Source: Lytechinus variegatus
Lineage: Eukaryota > Echinodermata > Echinoidea > Temnopleuroida > Toxopneustidae
Assembly (NCBI RefSeq): GCF_018143015.1
Contig: NC_054743.1
Location: 39,574,922-39,638,921 of the forward strand
Reading direction: 5' to 3'
DNA length: 64,000 bases
Program-made: the position numbers and the translations under genes
In this document: in pieces, positions 22,223-35,762 of the stretch
Numbering within the stretch: the stretch's first letter is position 1
How the letters are laid out: each line of letters begins with the position of its first letter
Notes under the pieces: generated by a model
What the model was told of the DNA's origin: nothing
The model's input: only the letters and a program-made list of their open reading frames with translations
The model's database searches: none

Positions 22223-23213
22223 TAACAGTTGAGTTAGCTTAGCTGGCTTGACTTGACTCTGAACAGTCTCCACTCGTAAACCGCCAGTCATAAAGAAAAT
22301 GATGATTATAACATTTCAAGGAGATCACAACAACAAAGATAATAAATACACCATCAAAAAAGGATGGTATTATTGATAAAAATAAAATGATATGTTCAGG
22401 CCAGGCATGCCAGGTCTAACATATAATTTGGTTTTGTATATAATGGATGATGGGGTCGTTGGAGAAGCTGGAGAACAGCAACATTGGTAAGAAGAAGGAA
22501 ATAAAAGGATAATAATATTGTCGATTGATGATGATCAATGATGATGATGGAGGATCCCAATCAGTATGTGCCATTAATTGTAAAAAAAGACAAAGTGAGA
22601 TTAAATGTTTGTTGTTGATTTCCTCTGTATGTCACAACATTTCACCCAATAGCTCTCAAGGGTTCATTTCTATTCTGCCTGTGGGGAATCTACAGGTAGG
22701 ACTATGCCATGGTATGCCAATGCTGTACACAGCACACACTTTAAAAAATCATTAAAATATCACTTTTGTGACCAAAAATACTGGTTTCCATACAGTTACA
22801 ATTTATTTTTCATTAGTAACTTGGGAGTAACTTTTGTATTCACCAGAGTGCTCGAAAACTTGAATTTTGGGCATATTTTTGTGTACGCCCCTTTATTGGT
22901 GGAAAATAATATGGCAAGACAATTGAACTTTTTCAATCTCTATTTTTAATTAAGAAAAAATTATTAAAAAAATAAAATTTACTAAAGAGCCAAGTTATAT
23001 GATGAATAGCCGTAATGGAACCTGACAGTGTAAAAAAATCAAGCATTTGTCCCAAGGAAAAAGAGAAAATAAGCCAAACATTGCCAACCTTATTTCACCA
23101 CACAGGGAGGAGTAACAGAGAACAAAGTTATATCATAACCTTGTTCACAAAATAAGTGCCCAATAGATCTATTTCAACTATTTACGATTCAGCTTTACAG
23201 GGGTGATAACAAG
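22223..23213. other. upstream region of FAAH2
   Basis: No coding exon. Immediately before the FAAH2 ATG, TTTACGATTCAGCTTTACAG at 23181-23200 looks like a splice acceptor, so the first coding exon may have an upstream untranslated exon. No convincing TATA box was found. Confidence 0.4.
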
Positions 23214-26200
23214 ATGTCCCTTTACAAGAAACTAAGGAGCATCTTGGACTATCTTCTAGGTCTTCTGGTCTCTATATTCTCTCTCATCATCAATGGGGAC
23301 CGAGCCAAAGCCAGGATCCCGGCCATCAGGAACCCTCTTCTCCTCGAGAGTGCCACAAGCCTTGCCCGTAAGATTAGGACCAGAGAGGTGAATATCATTA
23401 GTTCTAAAAATGAATATTGACTTACATTCATAACTTTTCAAGTAAAAGATATTTTGACAAAGTACGTGTACCATTTGACTTCAACCCAAAAAAGTATGTC
23501 GGCCTTTAATGAAACAACAAAACAAAACTGATTGTAACAAACCCATATGCCATTATGATATACTATATTTATTGAATTAGTTCAATTAGTTCATTTTCCT
23601 GGAAGTTGCGTAGTAATTTGTTCCTATGCCTTTCTTGGCTTTTAGAGTTGGCAAGTCTGTTTTGAAAAAATGGCCTCCATAGAAATGAATACTAATTTAT
23701 TCTGTAGTTTGTTGATACTTAGCTGTTTGATATAAAAAGAGGAGCATCACATGTTCCTAGTCCCTACTAGAATTATCATTAAAAGCTTTATTTCCGTCCG
23801 TTTGAATAAAATCTCACTTTTATGCATGTGCCATTATGTTTATGATTATTTGAAACCATGAATTTGATTGACTTCTGAGCCCTGTTTTTCTTTGTAGTTT
23901 ACCATAATGACTGGAGAATGGTTATTAAAAACTTATAGAAAATTTTCACTAAATGGGATTATGTTGATCCTCAAGCCATTAAGTAGAATAATGGTAGGAA
24001 ATAATTTTTCAGTTTTTAGGGCAGTCAATGGCAATTTCAGGGCTGTTTCCTTTAGTTCAAGGGCTACTTTTTAATGCAACAAGCAGAAATTTATTTTCTA
24101 CACTTTTTTTTAGTGTTGTGGCAGACTTTAGAAAAGGAGGTCATTCCCAAGCATTCAATTTTCTGAATTTTAGCTGCAATGTTGGCTATCATGAGGGCGG
24201 GATCATGTATGCTGGATAGAGAAATTTGCATTCCTGACCTTTATTTACCCTAGGTAACTTGTACGGAGGTCGTGGAGGCCTACATTGCACGGATCAAGGA
24301 GGTCAATGACCTCCTCAATGCGATGGTCGTGGAGCGATTCAATGACTCCCTCTCAGAAGCGGAGAAGGTCGATAGGATGTTGCAATCTGGGGATGTTCCT
24401 GAGAGATACTCTGAGAAGAATGCCCCATTCCTTGGTGTTCCTGTGTCCGTGAAGGAAGCATTTGAAGTGACAGGTAAGAGTTTATTGTGCATGATGGGCT
24501 GCCATGCACTATATCCCTTACTATCGAGCAAGAATTAGATCGTCCTGAGTGTAGCTTTCTTTCACCTATATATCAAACTTGGGAGTTCATGAATTCCAGT
24601 AATGTTGAAAAAATAGATCTTATGCTAGTGGAGTGTTTCAATCTGTTAACTGTAGTAAAATACAGAAATATACTTGTCATAATTATAGTTCAATATTCCC
24701 CTCACTCCTGAAATTAAGTCACCAGACTTTTGAAATATGCTCTTGAAGAAATAGAACGCTATTCCACAATGATAGTTTTTCATCAACGAATTCATCATCA
24801 ATAGTACGGAAGATCTTGATCATCGTGGTAGTATAGAATCAGTAAAGGAAATAATCTGTTGTCTCACGATGTGGCAAACTGAAATTGCAAGGTTTCGACT
24901 GCACCTGCTAGTCTTCGTCAGGCAATGAGGTGGACAATCGCTGCGTGCGCCTTTTTTTATACCATAAGCTTGCATGCTGTCGGTGCCGGAACGGCCGTGC
25001 TATGATTGGTCAAAAGCAACCGACCAATCAGGAGCCGCGGACGGTGCGATCGCTGGGCGGCATGCGGACGTCGGGGGAAAATTCATCATCTCCAAGATTT
25101 CCTGCATGTGCAGGATTTGTTACCACATTACTTTGCAGTTTATATCAAGTAGGTGCCACCAGGGGGCATGGATGTCTTTCAGTAAAAATCTTACTATGTC
25201 TGTCTCTTTTCTTGTCATTTTCCTCAGTTCAACATTGAATAGACAATAGTTCATTCACAAAAAGCATAATCTCATGGACATGCCTCTTATTATGTTGCTT
25301 TATAGACCTCTTCTCTTTGTTGTCCACATATAATATTTGTTTAACATGCTTGATGCCACAGTCGCACAGCAAAACTGACTCCAGACTAACCAATAGTGTA
25401 ATAGTGTATCTTTCAAAATGATATATCATCCTCAATCATGCTTGAGTCAGTTTCGTTGGTGTAACTGTCTGTGACACTATACATTGGTTTTGTAATAATT
25501 TCATTAAATATTTTAAAATATTAGTAAAGAATAATAGATAAACGCATACTAGATAAACATCTCTCTGTAAATGTGATTTACATCGTCATGAAAATGCATA
25601 TTTATTGAATTATAAACATAGCATTTGCAAGAACTACAGGGTAGAATCTAATGATACAACATAAAATTTAATAGAAAAATATATTTGGGATATAATGTGT
25701 TTCAATAACAAGTAGATATTTATGAATTATTCGTAAATTCATATGAAATTGTAAATAAGTGATATCAATAAAATCATATTACTCACAGGTATGCCAAACA
25801 CCAGTGGCCTCGTTAACAGAAAAGGGGTGACGGCCCCACGTGATGCCCCGCCCGTCGCCAACATGAAGCGGGCGGGGTGCATTGTACTGGGACTGACCAA
25901 TTGCAGTGAGCTGTGTATGTGGTATGAGTCTGCTAACTACGTCTACGGGAGGACAAGCAATCCTTATGATATCAGGCGGATGGTCGGGGGCAGTTCTGGT
26001 ATGTCAAATGAATTCATTAGAGTAGACGTTTGCATGTTATTCAAAATCTAAAAATTAGCAAGAATTTGCTCTTCTGATTGGCAGCAGTTACTTATATTTC
26101 CCATGCTTTTATAGTTTGATTTAAAAAATTTGATGTATCAATTACAAATTATGAAGAAACAAAATGGCAAAGAATTATTCAATATTGTTTGAAAGTATTA

Positions 26201-29200
26201 AGAAATCTACATCACTCACTTTTAATTGATCTTTAGATAGAGATGGATAAATAGAGAAATAGTTAGAATCTATGGAGCGTTTCATGAATGGAGTTTGTCC
26301 GACAAGTTCTGTTTTATCCGACAATTACCATAGTAACAGTACCTCTCAGCCAATCAGAATCAAGGAAAGATGTCAGATCTGACAACTTGTCGGAAGAAAA
26401 TGTTGATGAAACGCTCCCCAGATCTCCACTGGTTAAAAGTTAGCATCTTTTGAACATCCATAGAGTCATTTATATTGTATGGCTCTAAAACCTGGGCTAG
26501 CTCTCCAATGGCTTTCAATATGCAACTTCATTGGGCTTCTTTAAAAATGAATGGCAAGATCTTAAACTATATAATGTTCAGTATGACAAATGTGTTTATG
26601 TTGATGAATTGATTTAAGATAAATTAGAGCACTGATTCTCATATCAGTGTTATCAGAAGAAATCCAAGGCAGAGAATCTTTCCAAAAACCCATTTACAAG
26701 CGTCCTACACCAAGTCATAATAGAATGTATTGATATAAATTGCATGATTTCACATCTTTACAGGAGGAGAAGGCTCGATCATTGGTGCTGGAGGCTCAGT
26801 CATGGGTATCGGAGCTGACATAGGGGGCAGTATTCGCATGCCAGCATTCTTCAATGGCATTTTCGGTCACAAGCCCAGCTGTGGTAATGTTTACTCTTTT
26901 GACTATATCATTCTGGTAGAATAATCCAGTAGTTCTTAAGCATTGTGAATTTAACAGTTTCAGATTTTAAGTCAAATATGGTGAAAATTGTATGAATTCA
27001 TTAATATTCAATAAACAAGGAATGGCAAAATTACATTAAGAATATGCTTAACCACAACCAAGTAATATGTGACGTGGATAAATGATTTACAGACTGAGAT
27101 AAAGATTCCACATATCAGAATATTTTGTTATTGACTAAATACAAGCTCATATGCAATCAAATTGTATCATATCAGAAGCCTATAACACATGCTTGTAATA
27201 TTCAATTAATAGTAAGTTATATGGAGCAAGTCTGTCTGGTTGCATCACCAGTGTGAAGTCCATTGATTTATATCTTGAACCTTTGTGTTTTTGAATCAAA
27301 GCGAAACTGAAATAGCATTCAAAACACCTTGAATTGTGAACTCTCTTAAAGTTGGTGTGACATTATGAACCGTGGAAACAAATCTAAATGTTTTTCTGGC
27401 TTGGCTTGCGGCACACAGATTTTTCATGATGTTCTTGTAATGCTTGGGCTATTGATTCTTGTGTTCAGAATCATCAGCAGGCTTTCTATCTAGAATTGTT
27501 CGCACTACCTCTGATAAGGACATGCACTTTGTGAAAGCTCTCATAGATAAGTCGCTCCTTTTGAAATGCGTCATGCAGATGTTATATTGCACTTATTGTC
27601 TCTGTCTGACTGCAGGTGTGGTCACCAACGATGGTCAGTACCCGACTGTCCAGACAGCCAAGGGCAACGAACTAATGGTAACCGGACCTTTGTGCCGATT
27701 CTCTGTGGACCTCGTCCCTCTTCTCAAGGTCATGGCTGGGCCACATGGCTGCGCCAAACTGCGATTGGACGAGCACGTTGACCTGCGAAGGCTGCGTTAT
27801 TTCAGCATGGGAACGGACGATCGGAAGATGCTTGCCTCTGGTTTAGATCCAGAGCTCAGAGCTGCCCAGCTCAGGGTGAGTTAATTCAGGTCTGCTGGAA
27901 AGATTGAATGGAAAATTGTTCAGACCGGGGGTCACAATTTTGGTCTCAAAAGTTGCGCGAGACTTGAAAGTGAAAAGTCAGCGAGTGACGCAGTCAAAAA
28001 ATTTCACATGGCAGATTTATCGCGAAAAATGTTGAGGGGGGGCTGAATCAGCTCCCCAGTCTTCCTAGGGTTAACACCCTTTCCATTTTAGAAATTACTC
28101 ATTTTTCTTCTATCTTCACATAAACATATGGTGGACATTCCTTTGTTCCTGTTGCTTTGGTTTTGTGGAATAATCATCCAGATTCACTTCAAACAATTAA
28201 TGAACTAGACAAATTTAAATCTTTTGAATGGAAAAAATAAATTTAGAATTGTTTTTAAAGTTTAATTATTCAAAATGTACCTCAATTTAACAAAATAACT
28301 CTGTAACAAATCTTATTCTTTTTCCCCCAATTATTCCATCATACCATTTTTATTTGTTTTGAATTAAATTTCCTTTTCACTTTAAGCAGCAATAAAGAAA
28401 TTTAATTACTTTTTAGAGCTCACCTATTCAAAATGTACCTCAGTTCAACAAAGTGAACCCTTCATCACATCTTATTTGTTTCCTTTTGTATTCTACTATA
28501 CCATTTTGAATTTAATTGTATAGAATTTCCATTTCATCTTAATTTTAGGCAGCCAAGTACCTTGAAGAGAAACTGGACATTCAAGTTACCCAAAGAACCA
28601 ACCGTCGATTCTTCTACTCCATGGGTATGTGGACGGCGATGATGACCGCTTCGGATGAGGAGAGTTTCACCAGTCAGATGGGTGACCATGGAGCTCCGGT
28701 CACCCCCGTTATTGAGCTGGTCAAACGCTGCTTTGGTCAGTCGACCCACACTGTTCCAGCAATCCTTCTCGGTCTGATTGAGAATATTGACCGTCTCATG
28801 CCAGGTGAGTTGATTATTTGTTTTATTTTGGTTGATGGGACAGGAGAAGGAAGTGGGGATTTTAAATGCAAAAGGAATCTTGTTTGTACTTCATAGTACA
28901 GATAATTATACTTGCTTATATAGCTTATATACAGCTGTTACGCGCGCTGCGTTTCAAGGAATAAATTCCTGCCAGGTACCCATTTACCTCACCTGGGTTG
29001 AGTGCAGCACATTGTGGATCAATTTCTTGCTGAAGGAAATTACGCCATGGTTGGGATTCGAATCCACGACCCTCTGTTTCAGAGTCCGGAGACTAATCCA
29101 CTAGGCCACAACGCTCCACAGATACATGCAATCCTCTAGCACATAGACAAACAGTAATATTTGACTTGTGAAAATGATTAGAAAATGCCTATGATGATGC

Positions 29201-29981
29201 TTGTAGTGGAGTCGGCAATGCTGATGGTGGTGGTGGTGATGATGGCGATGATAATGATAATGGTGATTGTGATAGTGTTTGTGATGATTGTGGTGATGAT
29301 GATGATAATGGTGATATTGCTGATGATTATTGTAACAAGGATAAAACTGATGATTACAGTGATGATAGTGATGACGGTGATAATGATGATATTGATTGTA
29401 ATAGCATCCATACGGAATTTGTTTCTTGATTGAAGTGCAGAATGTCAATGTATGAACATATGATATTAGAGGAACTATTATAGAGTAGAATTAAAAATCC
29501 ATTAAATCAATTCATTGCATTGAACTTTGGTGGTGTGTTGTGAAGCAAAGAAATAAAAACTTGAATAAATTATGATGATGAGACATAATGAACTGAACAC
29601 AAATCTAATTTCATTTAATCAGGTAACATGGAGAAACTTCTCAAGGCTTGCCAGAAACTACGCAACGAGATCTCCACCATGCTGGGCGATGACGGCGTCC
29701 TCCTCTACCCTACCCACCCCAAGATGGCGCTCTACCACAACGCCCCCATCCTCTACCCGTTCAATGTAGCCTACACGGCAATCTTCAACGCCCTTGGCTT
29801 TCCGGTGACGCAGGTCCCACTAGGACTCAGTACCAATGGGCTACCGCTTGGTGTCCAGGTGGTCGGCAATAAGTATTGTGATCACCTGACCCTTGCCGTT
29901 GCCAGGGAACTAGAGAGAGGGCTGGGTGGATGGACCTCTCCTATTGGTGTTTCTCACTTACATGGTAAGACATTGGAATGA
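23214..29981 (+). CDS. FAAH2: fatty-acid amide hydrolase 2 (FAAH2), seven exons, complete
   Basis: Exons read in frame: 23214-23387, 24254-24473, 25789-25998, 26764-26883, 27616-27875, 28549-28804, 29623-29981. All introns are GT-AG and the phases agree. The product is 532 residues, the same length as human FAAH2. FAAH2 is a membrane amidase that splits fatty-acid amides such as oleamide and anandamide into fatty acid and amine. A hydrophobic N-terminal anchor (about residues 12-27, LDYLLGLLVSIFSLII) is followed by the amidase-signature fold. The Ser-cisSer-Lys triad is visible: Lys125 in VSVKEAF, Ser200 in VGGSSG and Ser224 in ADIGGSIR, with the spacing (75 and 24) found in FAAH. LGLTNCSELCMWYES, NGIFGHKPS and FNALGFPVTQVPLG match the family. 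The start is the first Met before the anchor. Introns hold MITEs, a SINE and a TGA-rich microsatellite. Confidence 0.95.
26273..26419. mobile_element. MITE, GGAGCGTTTCAT family, copy 2 (FAAH2 intron 3)
   Basis: The ends GGAGCGTTTCATGAA and TGATGAAACGCTCCCC are inverted. It is the inverted homologue of 14604-14762. Confidence 0.8.
28905..29118 (-). repeat. tRNA-derived SINE (FAAH2 intron 6)
   Basis: On the minus strand the head GGAGCGTTGTGGCCTAGTGG has a good A box, followed by the B box GGATTCGAATCC. The body contains AATTTCCTTCAGCAAGAAAT, GTGCTGCACTCAACCCAGG and GGTACC. The same body is at 56183-56351 and 59486-59765. Confidence 0.85.
29185..29410. repeat. (GAT)n-rich microsatellite
   Basis: Imperfect GATGATGGTGAT run in FAAH2 intron 6, next to the SINE. 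Frames crossing it on both strands are artefacts. Confidence 0.85.
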
Positions 29982-32730
29982 TGGTATTTGTCAGTTATTC
30001 ACATGGTAAAAATTACCACACTAATTGTATCTCTTGTGTTGCTCAATCACATGGTGAAGTCATTGTAAGATGATGATATATTTTTAGTTAAATTATATTA
30101 TTGTATTTTCATATTTATATTATAATCTTTGTATGATTGTTTGTCTTATGGTTATGTGCTTGAAGATTAGGATAAAATACATCCCTGAATTATTCGCTTA
30201 GTTACAAGAATAATAACTTGTATAATGAAATTATTCATGGATAACATTAGATTGTTTATTTGAATAATGAATTATCATAACAATATTTATCATCGACTGC
30301 AAAGTCAAAATGGTATTCATCATTAATATTTTTTATTTTTTTAAATATCATTGTTAATTCCCATGGAAATTCAATAGTACACAAGCATATGTTATAAAGT
30401 CAGGGTGAACATTCAATAACAGTATTACCTCCATGTAGTCACATTTGTGGTGAAGCTATGATGGCAAAAGACAAAGTTTGAAAGAGAATTTGTTGCGATC
30501 TACCACTATTGTATTGCTGCTAAGGAAAATCTTTCTTCCCCATCTAATAGTATTTATCTACAGTATTTTGGATCCGTAAGTTTGAAAAGTACTAAGATTA
30601 ATGATATTCTATGACAATTTTTTTAAGTATATATAAAAAAGCTTTTGAAAACCCCAAACATATTGGATTATTTGACACAACCATACAATTACAATACATT
30701 ATGAGTTTCGTTCAGAACTGCAGTTACAGTGATAACCGAAGATTTTGTGTAAGATTTGGATTATCTGTCCTAATGGGTGTAGGGAGGGAGGGGGAGGGTT
30801 CGAGGATTAAAAGTTAATGAATTTCTCAGCCAGGGGTGTGTGGTCGATACTCTGGCTTCTTTTGAATTGATGTATGTCTCTCTTACATTCCATATTTGGA
30901 GTTTGCAGAGCAGCGTTGTGTCACAACATAATAGAATCCGAAAATCAAAGGATTTAAAAAAAGAATTGCTTTGCCATCGATATTTGATATTTTTATATCA
31001 GATTATAAAGAATGTAATCAATTTGTTATTGAAGTGCATTTTTTGATGTAAGTAGATTTGTAAGAAATGAGAGCAAATATCAAAGTGAGTGCAGTGATAA
31101 CACTTGGGAAAATTGGCCATTTTATACTTTCATTACAAGTACCAAGGAAAATTATGTACAATCTAGATTTAAGATAAAGGGACATTTGTAGGCCTATAAC
31201 TCAAATATTATTCATGCATTAAATTTATTAGGCCATTCTGATATCAACAGTGATGATAAAATAAAAAAATAGCCCCCGGCTGTGCAACAATAATAGTTTC
31301 TACATGTTTAGAATATTTTTCTGAGAATTAGCTAGATCTACGGTCACAGACAATGCAGGCTCTGTACTTCTCAGTAGTTGCGGGTTTCAGCGATGTGAAC
31401 GATATACCTTCCTCCCATTATGATAATGATAATTTATATATCGTTAAAATTAAATTGCAAATTGCTTTTTAAGCTGTTGAGAGGAAAGAAAGAGGGAAAT
31501 ATGGGTAACAAGAAAAAAGTTTCGCATAAGAAATGCAAACCAGTTTAAAACGCCCATCTGATTATGAGTTGCTTTCATCCAGATTTGCATCTGATAGAAT
31601 AGACATAGGGCCTTGTGTAAAGGGTAATTTCTTGCTTAATGATGTGTGATTTAGAGTGCAGTATTAGAAATTCCATCTCTGTGTGATTTGAAAGAATTTT
31701 AATTGCAAGACCAAAGAAATGTATGTGTTGTGCATATTATTTTTGATGCAAGAATGCCTTAAACATATTACTTTGAGTGTAGTCTGCTTCAGTAAATTCT
31801 CAGAGTGATTAAGTGTGACATAATTTTTGTTGCATTTCAGCATTTTGTGACAACATTTCAGTAGTGAATGATGTAAATCCTCTACATGCCAGATTTGACT
31901 ATAACTATTTGGAACTCAATAAGGTGACGTCACTGTCATGACAATGAACCAGCTGGTTGTAAACAGAGTCACAGCGATGATGATCGTCTATTCACATTTG
32001 CGTAGTTTGCAAAAATTACCATCATTCTGAGGTTGCAAGCGATGAAATTCCGATATCAGCCATTTTCTCCATTGAGAAACATGCTCCGGGTTCATTTGTT
32101 TAGAATCAGTCCGCCATGACACCATGGCAACTGAAGTCATTACTTCTTTACTCTATTATACCAATATCAGTGGGGCCAAATGTAGTCGGTATTCAAAAGG
32201 CCACATCTAGGCTTAGCCTCCTCCTAACAATTTCTACCAAATTTGGGCTGTGCATATTTTTGATCGTGCTGCACCACGACGTATCCACAATGCTGAAAAG
32301 CCCCAAAAGATTATTTTTGATGTCATTGCTTTCGTTCTTTGTACCGGTGTAAGGTTTTGTCTTTAAAAAATGTAAAAAGTGACTTGCAGATGGTATGTGC
32401 TAAATTATTGAATGCAGTATGTTATTACCTCTTTTTTTTTACTTTTCTTTTGTAAACTAGAATATAATGTTGACCTCATCTTGCTACAATCATGTGAATC
32501 CCTCTAAGATTTTAAATGTTCTTGTTTTACTGGTGCAATGTTCATGTGTTCAATATTGTGATTGAAAATCTGTAATCTAATTACTTACCAGTACTTAACT
32601 ACTGGTGAAAATCACAGCATTGGTGCGATTTGTTTTGTCAAAATTTTTATTTTCATAGATTAAATGGTTTGAATAATATTGATAACAAGTTTCAATGAAA
32701 TGGGGCGTGCGGGTGTAACATGAATAAGTT

Positions 32731-33129
32731 TTTTGTTAAGAAATTTTCGGCATTACTCCTATTTGTTTAAGATTGGAATGCTCGATCTGTAATGAAAATC
32801 ATAAGATCAGTATGCTCGATCTGTAATGAAAATCATAAGATCATAAGTCAGAAAATTGGAACCAGTGGGATTCGAACCTGTCATCTACTGCTTTCCGGGC
32901 AGCGACTCAACCACCAGGCTATTCTGGTTCACGGCTAAGCCACGATGAACTGGAATTCAAATACCCTCGATCCTCTTCTTTCCGACTCATTAATATTCAA
33001 ATGCCGTCTGCTGGGACAATAGATAGTAAATTCAGAGGCATTTTATAGGAGGAAATTTGTTAACCAATTTTCGGCATTACTCCTATTTGTTTAAGATCAG
33101 AATGCTCGATCTGTAATGAAAATCATAAG
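32731..33129. repeat. pair of about 70-bp direct repeats around a tRNA-like segment
   Basis: TTTTCGGCATTACTCCTATT with the following GTTTAAGAT, GAATGCTCGATCTGTAATG and AAAATCATAAG occurs at 32744-32803 and again at 33068-33129. A third partial copy of TATGCTCGATCTGTAATGAA lies at 32809-32845. The unit looks like one repeat family whose copies surround the tRNA-like head at 32858-32930. Confidence 0.7.
32858..32930 (-). repeat. tRNA-like SINE head or tRNA pseudogene
   Basis: Minus strand: the 7-bp acceptor arms GAACCAG/CTGGTTC close exactly 72 bases. The A box is TAGCCTGGTGG and the B box GGTTCGAATCC. A CTGC/GCAG anticodon stem with loop CCGGAAA would give anticodon GGA. The D-arm pairs poorly, there is no long variable arm as in tRNA-Ser, and no T run directly follows, so a SINE head is more likely than a working tRNA. 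Confidence 0.6.
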
Positions 33130-33654
33130 AATTATACTTAATATTTGTAATTGATAGTTAAAGGGCACATGTCTCACCTGTATTTGAAAATGGTTTACTG
33201 GTAAGCGCGTATTGCTGTACATGTTTCTGTACATCTATACAAGGCCTATGAATAAACAGGTTTTTGGAAGCTTTCAGCATCCTCAATCTACCATTATAGC
33301 CATCGTTATGAAAAAGTTGGATAGAACCGCAAAGTCCACAATGTATTCTTTTGAGGCCATTAAAAGTACTTCTAAAGGTCAAGCAGGTACAAAGTTCCAA
33401 ACTTCTTTCTCTTGTGTGTGTTTGCCGTTTCTTGCGTGTTGGTCTGGCCCATTGTGTCACGGAGTACTACTATAGCTTCAAAGGTCATGTGCACAGCAGC
33501 ATACAATGGGATCTATCCAGCTTTTTATATCAATGGTTAGAACAAGATACCTGTTATTTGATGGCGGTGGTGGTGATTACCCGATTGCTATTAAAGCATG
33601 AATGCTTGTTAGCAAGCAACCAGAGGACCAACGGCTAAAGGTCCTCTCTGAGGT

Positions 33655-33765
33655 AATGTGGATTAATGCCTTACCAAAGGGCACGAGTGCACCAAGTGGG
33701 CATCTATCCCGGGTCACCAGAATCCCTCTCGCTCTATCGATTGAGCTATCGTGTCTTTTATCGCA
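33655..33765 (-). repeat. decayed tRNA-like SINE fragment
   Basis: Minus strand: an A-box-like TAGCTCAATCGATAGAGCG is followed by GGTGACCCGGGATAG in the B-box position. Only the head is recognisable. Confidence 0.45.
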
Positions 33766-34132
33766 TTAATACCCTGCAACACAAGGAGACACAATCTTAA
33801 AATCAATTGTAATGTTCCATGTTTTGCCATATGTTTAATCTTTATCTTATTCTGAGTTTTATCTATACATGTTTTTCAAATTGTATTGTGATGATTTTTC
33901 TCAACTCTGTCTATTGACAATAAAATTATGAACTATTTAAGATGCAATTCTGATGTTTGTTTTCATTTTACATAGATCATTCTGTACTCTTGTTCATCAT
34001 GTCTAATCCTTTGATGAGTTGATTCTTTTGTTCTTACTCTACTAGCAGACTGGTTAACACCATGGTCACACCCTGACTGAATGACCGTTTGCTGGGCTTA
34101 AAGATAATGAAATTGGAAGGACACCCAGTTCA

Positions 34133-34400
34133 GAGCCCCTGTCTTACAAAGAGTTGGGATTGATCCAATCAATGTCAATTATATGGAAATCCATCAATGT
34201 CATAATTTTTTCTTCAGAAAAAATTGCAAAATGTACTTTGAAAACAAAGAAGCACACTGAATTGTCAAAATGATTATTGTATGAATACACATCATATCTA
34301 GAAAATTATTTGAATAAAAATGAATTTTAAATGTTGATGTTGCTGGCTTTCCATAGTTGTGAATGGTTGGATCAATCGTAACTCTTTGTAATATGGGGCC
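34133..34400. mobile_element. MITE, TCTTACAAAGAGTT family, complete copy
   Basis: GCCCCTGTCTTACAAAGAG with TTGGGATTGATCC is inverted at the right end as GGATCAATCGTAACTCTTTG followed by TAATATGGGGC. A half copy lies at 18835-18930. Confidence 0.7.
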
Positions 34401-34730
34401 TTGCTCTTCTCATAGACATTACTGTTCTTCCATGATTGAATCACAAAGTAATATAAGAAAAGTCTTCCAAAACTTTTTAACTTTTGATCATAATGCAAAT
34501 GAAATTCGGCAAAAATGATTTTCCTCCAAATTTTCGACTGCACACTTCAGCCTTCTTCAGGGAGATGACCTGTCAGATCTTCGCCAGAAGTGACGTAGCG
34601 GTGAGGGAATTTGGTCATAAACTTTTAGAAGTTGGATTTTTCTGTCACACCGAGTCGGCTTGCCGCAAGTTACCAATGCAGTTGAACTTTCATTCGATTA
34701 TGAAGTCTTGCAAAAGTCTCTGGGAACAAG

Positions 34731-34865
34731 AGGGTCCGATTTCATAAAACTTGCTGCAATAACAGTCTAAAGCTACTGAAATCCATCAATTTGATTGGCT
34801 GATGGTAAAATTGTCATAGAAATTGTGCATTTGTTATTAAAACAAATCATTATGAAACAGTCCCC
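34731..34865. mobile_element. short MITE (GGGTCCGATTTCATAA ends)
   Basis: The left end GGGTCCGATTTCATAAAAC and right end TTATGAAACAGTCCCC are inverted with mismatches; the core contains TTGATTGGCTGATGG. About 135 bp. Confidence 0.6.
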
Positions 34866-35351
34866 GACTTGATCAATCTGGAAATGAAATGAGCATGGAT
34901 TTCAAAAGCTTCAAATTCAAATAAAAGATGAATGTCATCACACTCATGTTGGCAATGTAAACTTAGCACAGACCACAATCTCATACGCAAGAAAAGAAGA
35001 GAATAAGAACAAAGTTAATGGAAAGATAAAAGTTACATTTATTTATTTTGATCATCATGCTTTGAATTATAACATACATTATTCGCAAAATGGCAGCACA
35101 AATCACAATATTTCATTTGATTTGAATGGCAATTGGTAATAGAAAGGCAGGATTCACATTTTCATTTTGTTCATAAATAATTTCTGAATACTATAAAAAG
35201 ATAAAAATGGAATGTTTCTGCATAAATATAATAGCACTCTTGGTATATAGATTAATATTATGCACTCACAGCAAACTGATTATATCTTCAAAATACAAGA
35301 AAAATAGAATACATATTACTATTAACATGGAGAAGATATTGTTTGTTATAG

Positions 35352-35762
35352 AGACACTACAAGGGGAAGGCTGGACACTCAATAAAGCATGAATCGAAAC
35401 GCTCGGGAAGAGCGCCCCACAGCATTGAGTAATTAGACAGTCGTGTATCGGCATTTTGGGTTGTGTACAAAACATAAGAGAAATGAAGGCACAGCAATTT
35501 TTTTTTCAAATTTTTTTTCTTTCTAAAATCAGAGATGAATATATCTTAGAGGTTTCTGGGAAAGAAATCTAGAATCATCCACATGTGCCACCCTTGTGCC
35601 CTCTCCCAAATCCCCTCTCTCATTTTCTCCATATGTTTTACACAGAGCTGCGTGCCGATGTGCGAAGGTTACTCAACGCTGTTGGGCGCCCTTTCCTGCG
35701 AGTGAAATCAAGAGTTTGAAAAAAAAAATTGCAAAAGTGTTCGGTCTTCCCCTTGTACTGTC
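35352..35762. mobile_element. MITE with GACACTACAAGGGGAAG ends
   Basis: GACACTACAAGGGGAAG at 35352-35368 pairs with CTTCCCCTTGTACTGTC at 35746-35762. Further in, GAGCGCCCCACAGCATTGAG mirrors CTCAACGCTGTTGGGCGCC. The middle is unrelated. Confidence 0.7.

Noticed and set aside
24860-24925. Words resembling CGACTGCAC...CTTCGTCAGG, also near 34535-34560, as a possible retroelement end
   Set aside because: Too short and without other element parts; kept only as a note that the two sites share a motif.
29101-29448. His/Tyr-rich minus frame and Met/Val-rich plus frame
   Set aside because: Both are readings of a GAT microsatellite joined to a SINE.
32858-32930. Functional tRNA gene
   Set aside because: The acceptor and T arms are good, but the D arm is poor, the anticodon GGA would need a serine-type long variable arm, and the sequence is embedded in a repeat.
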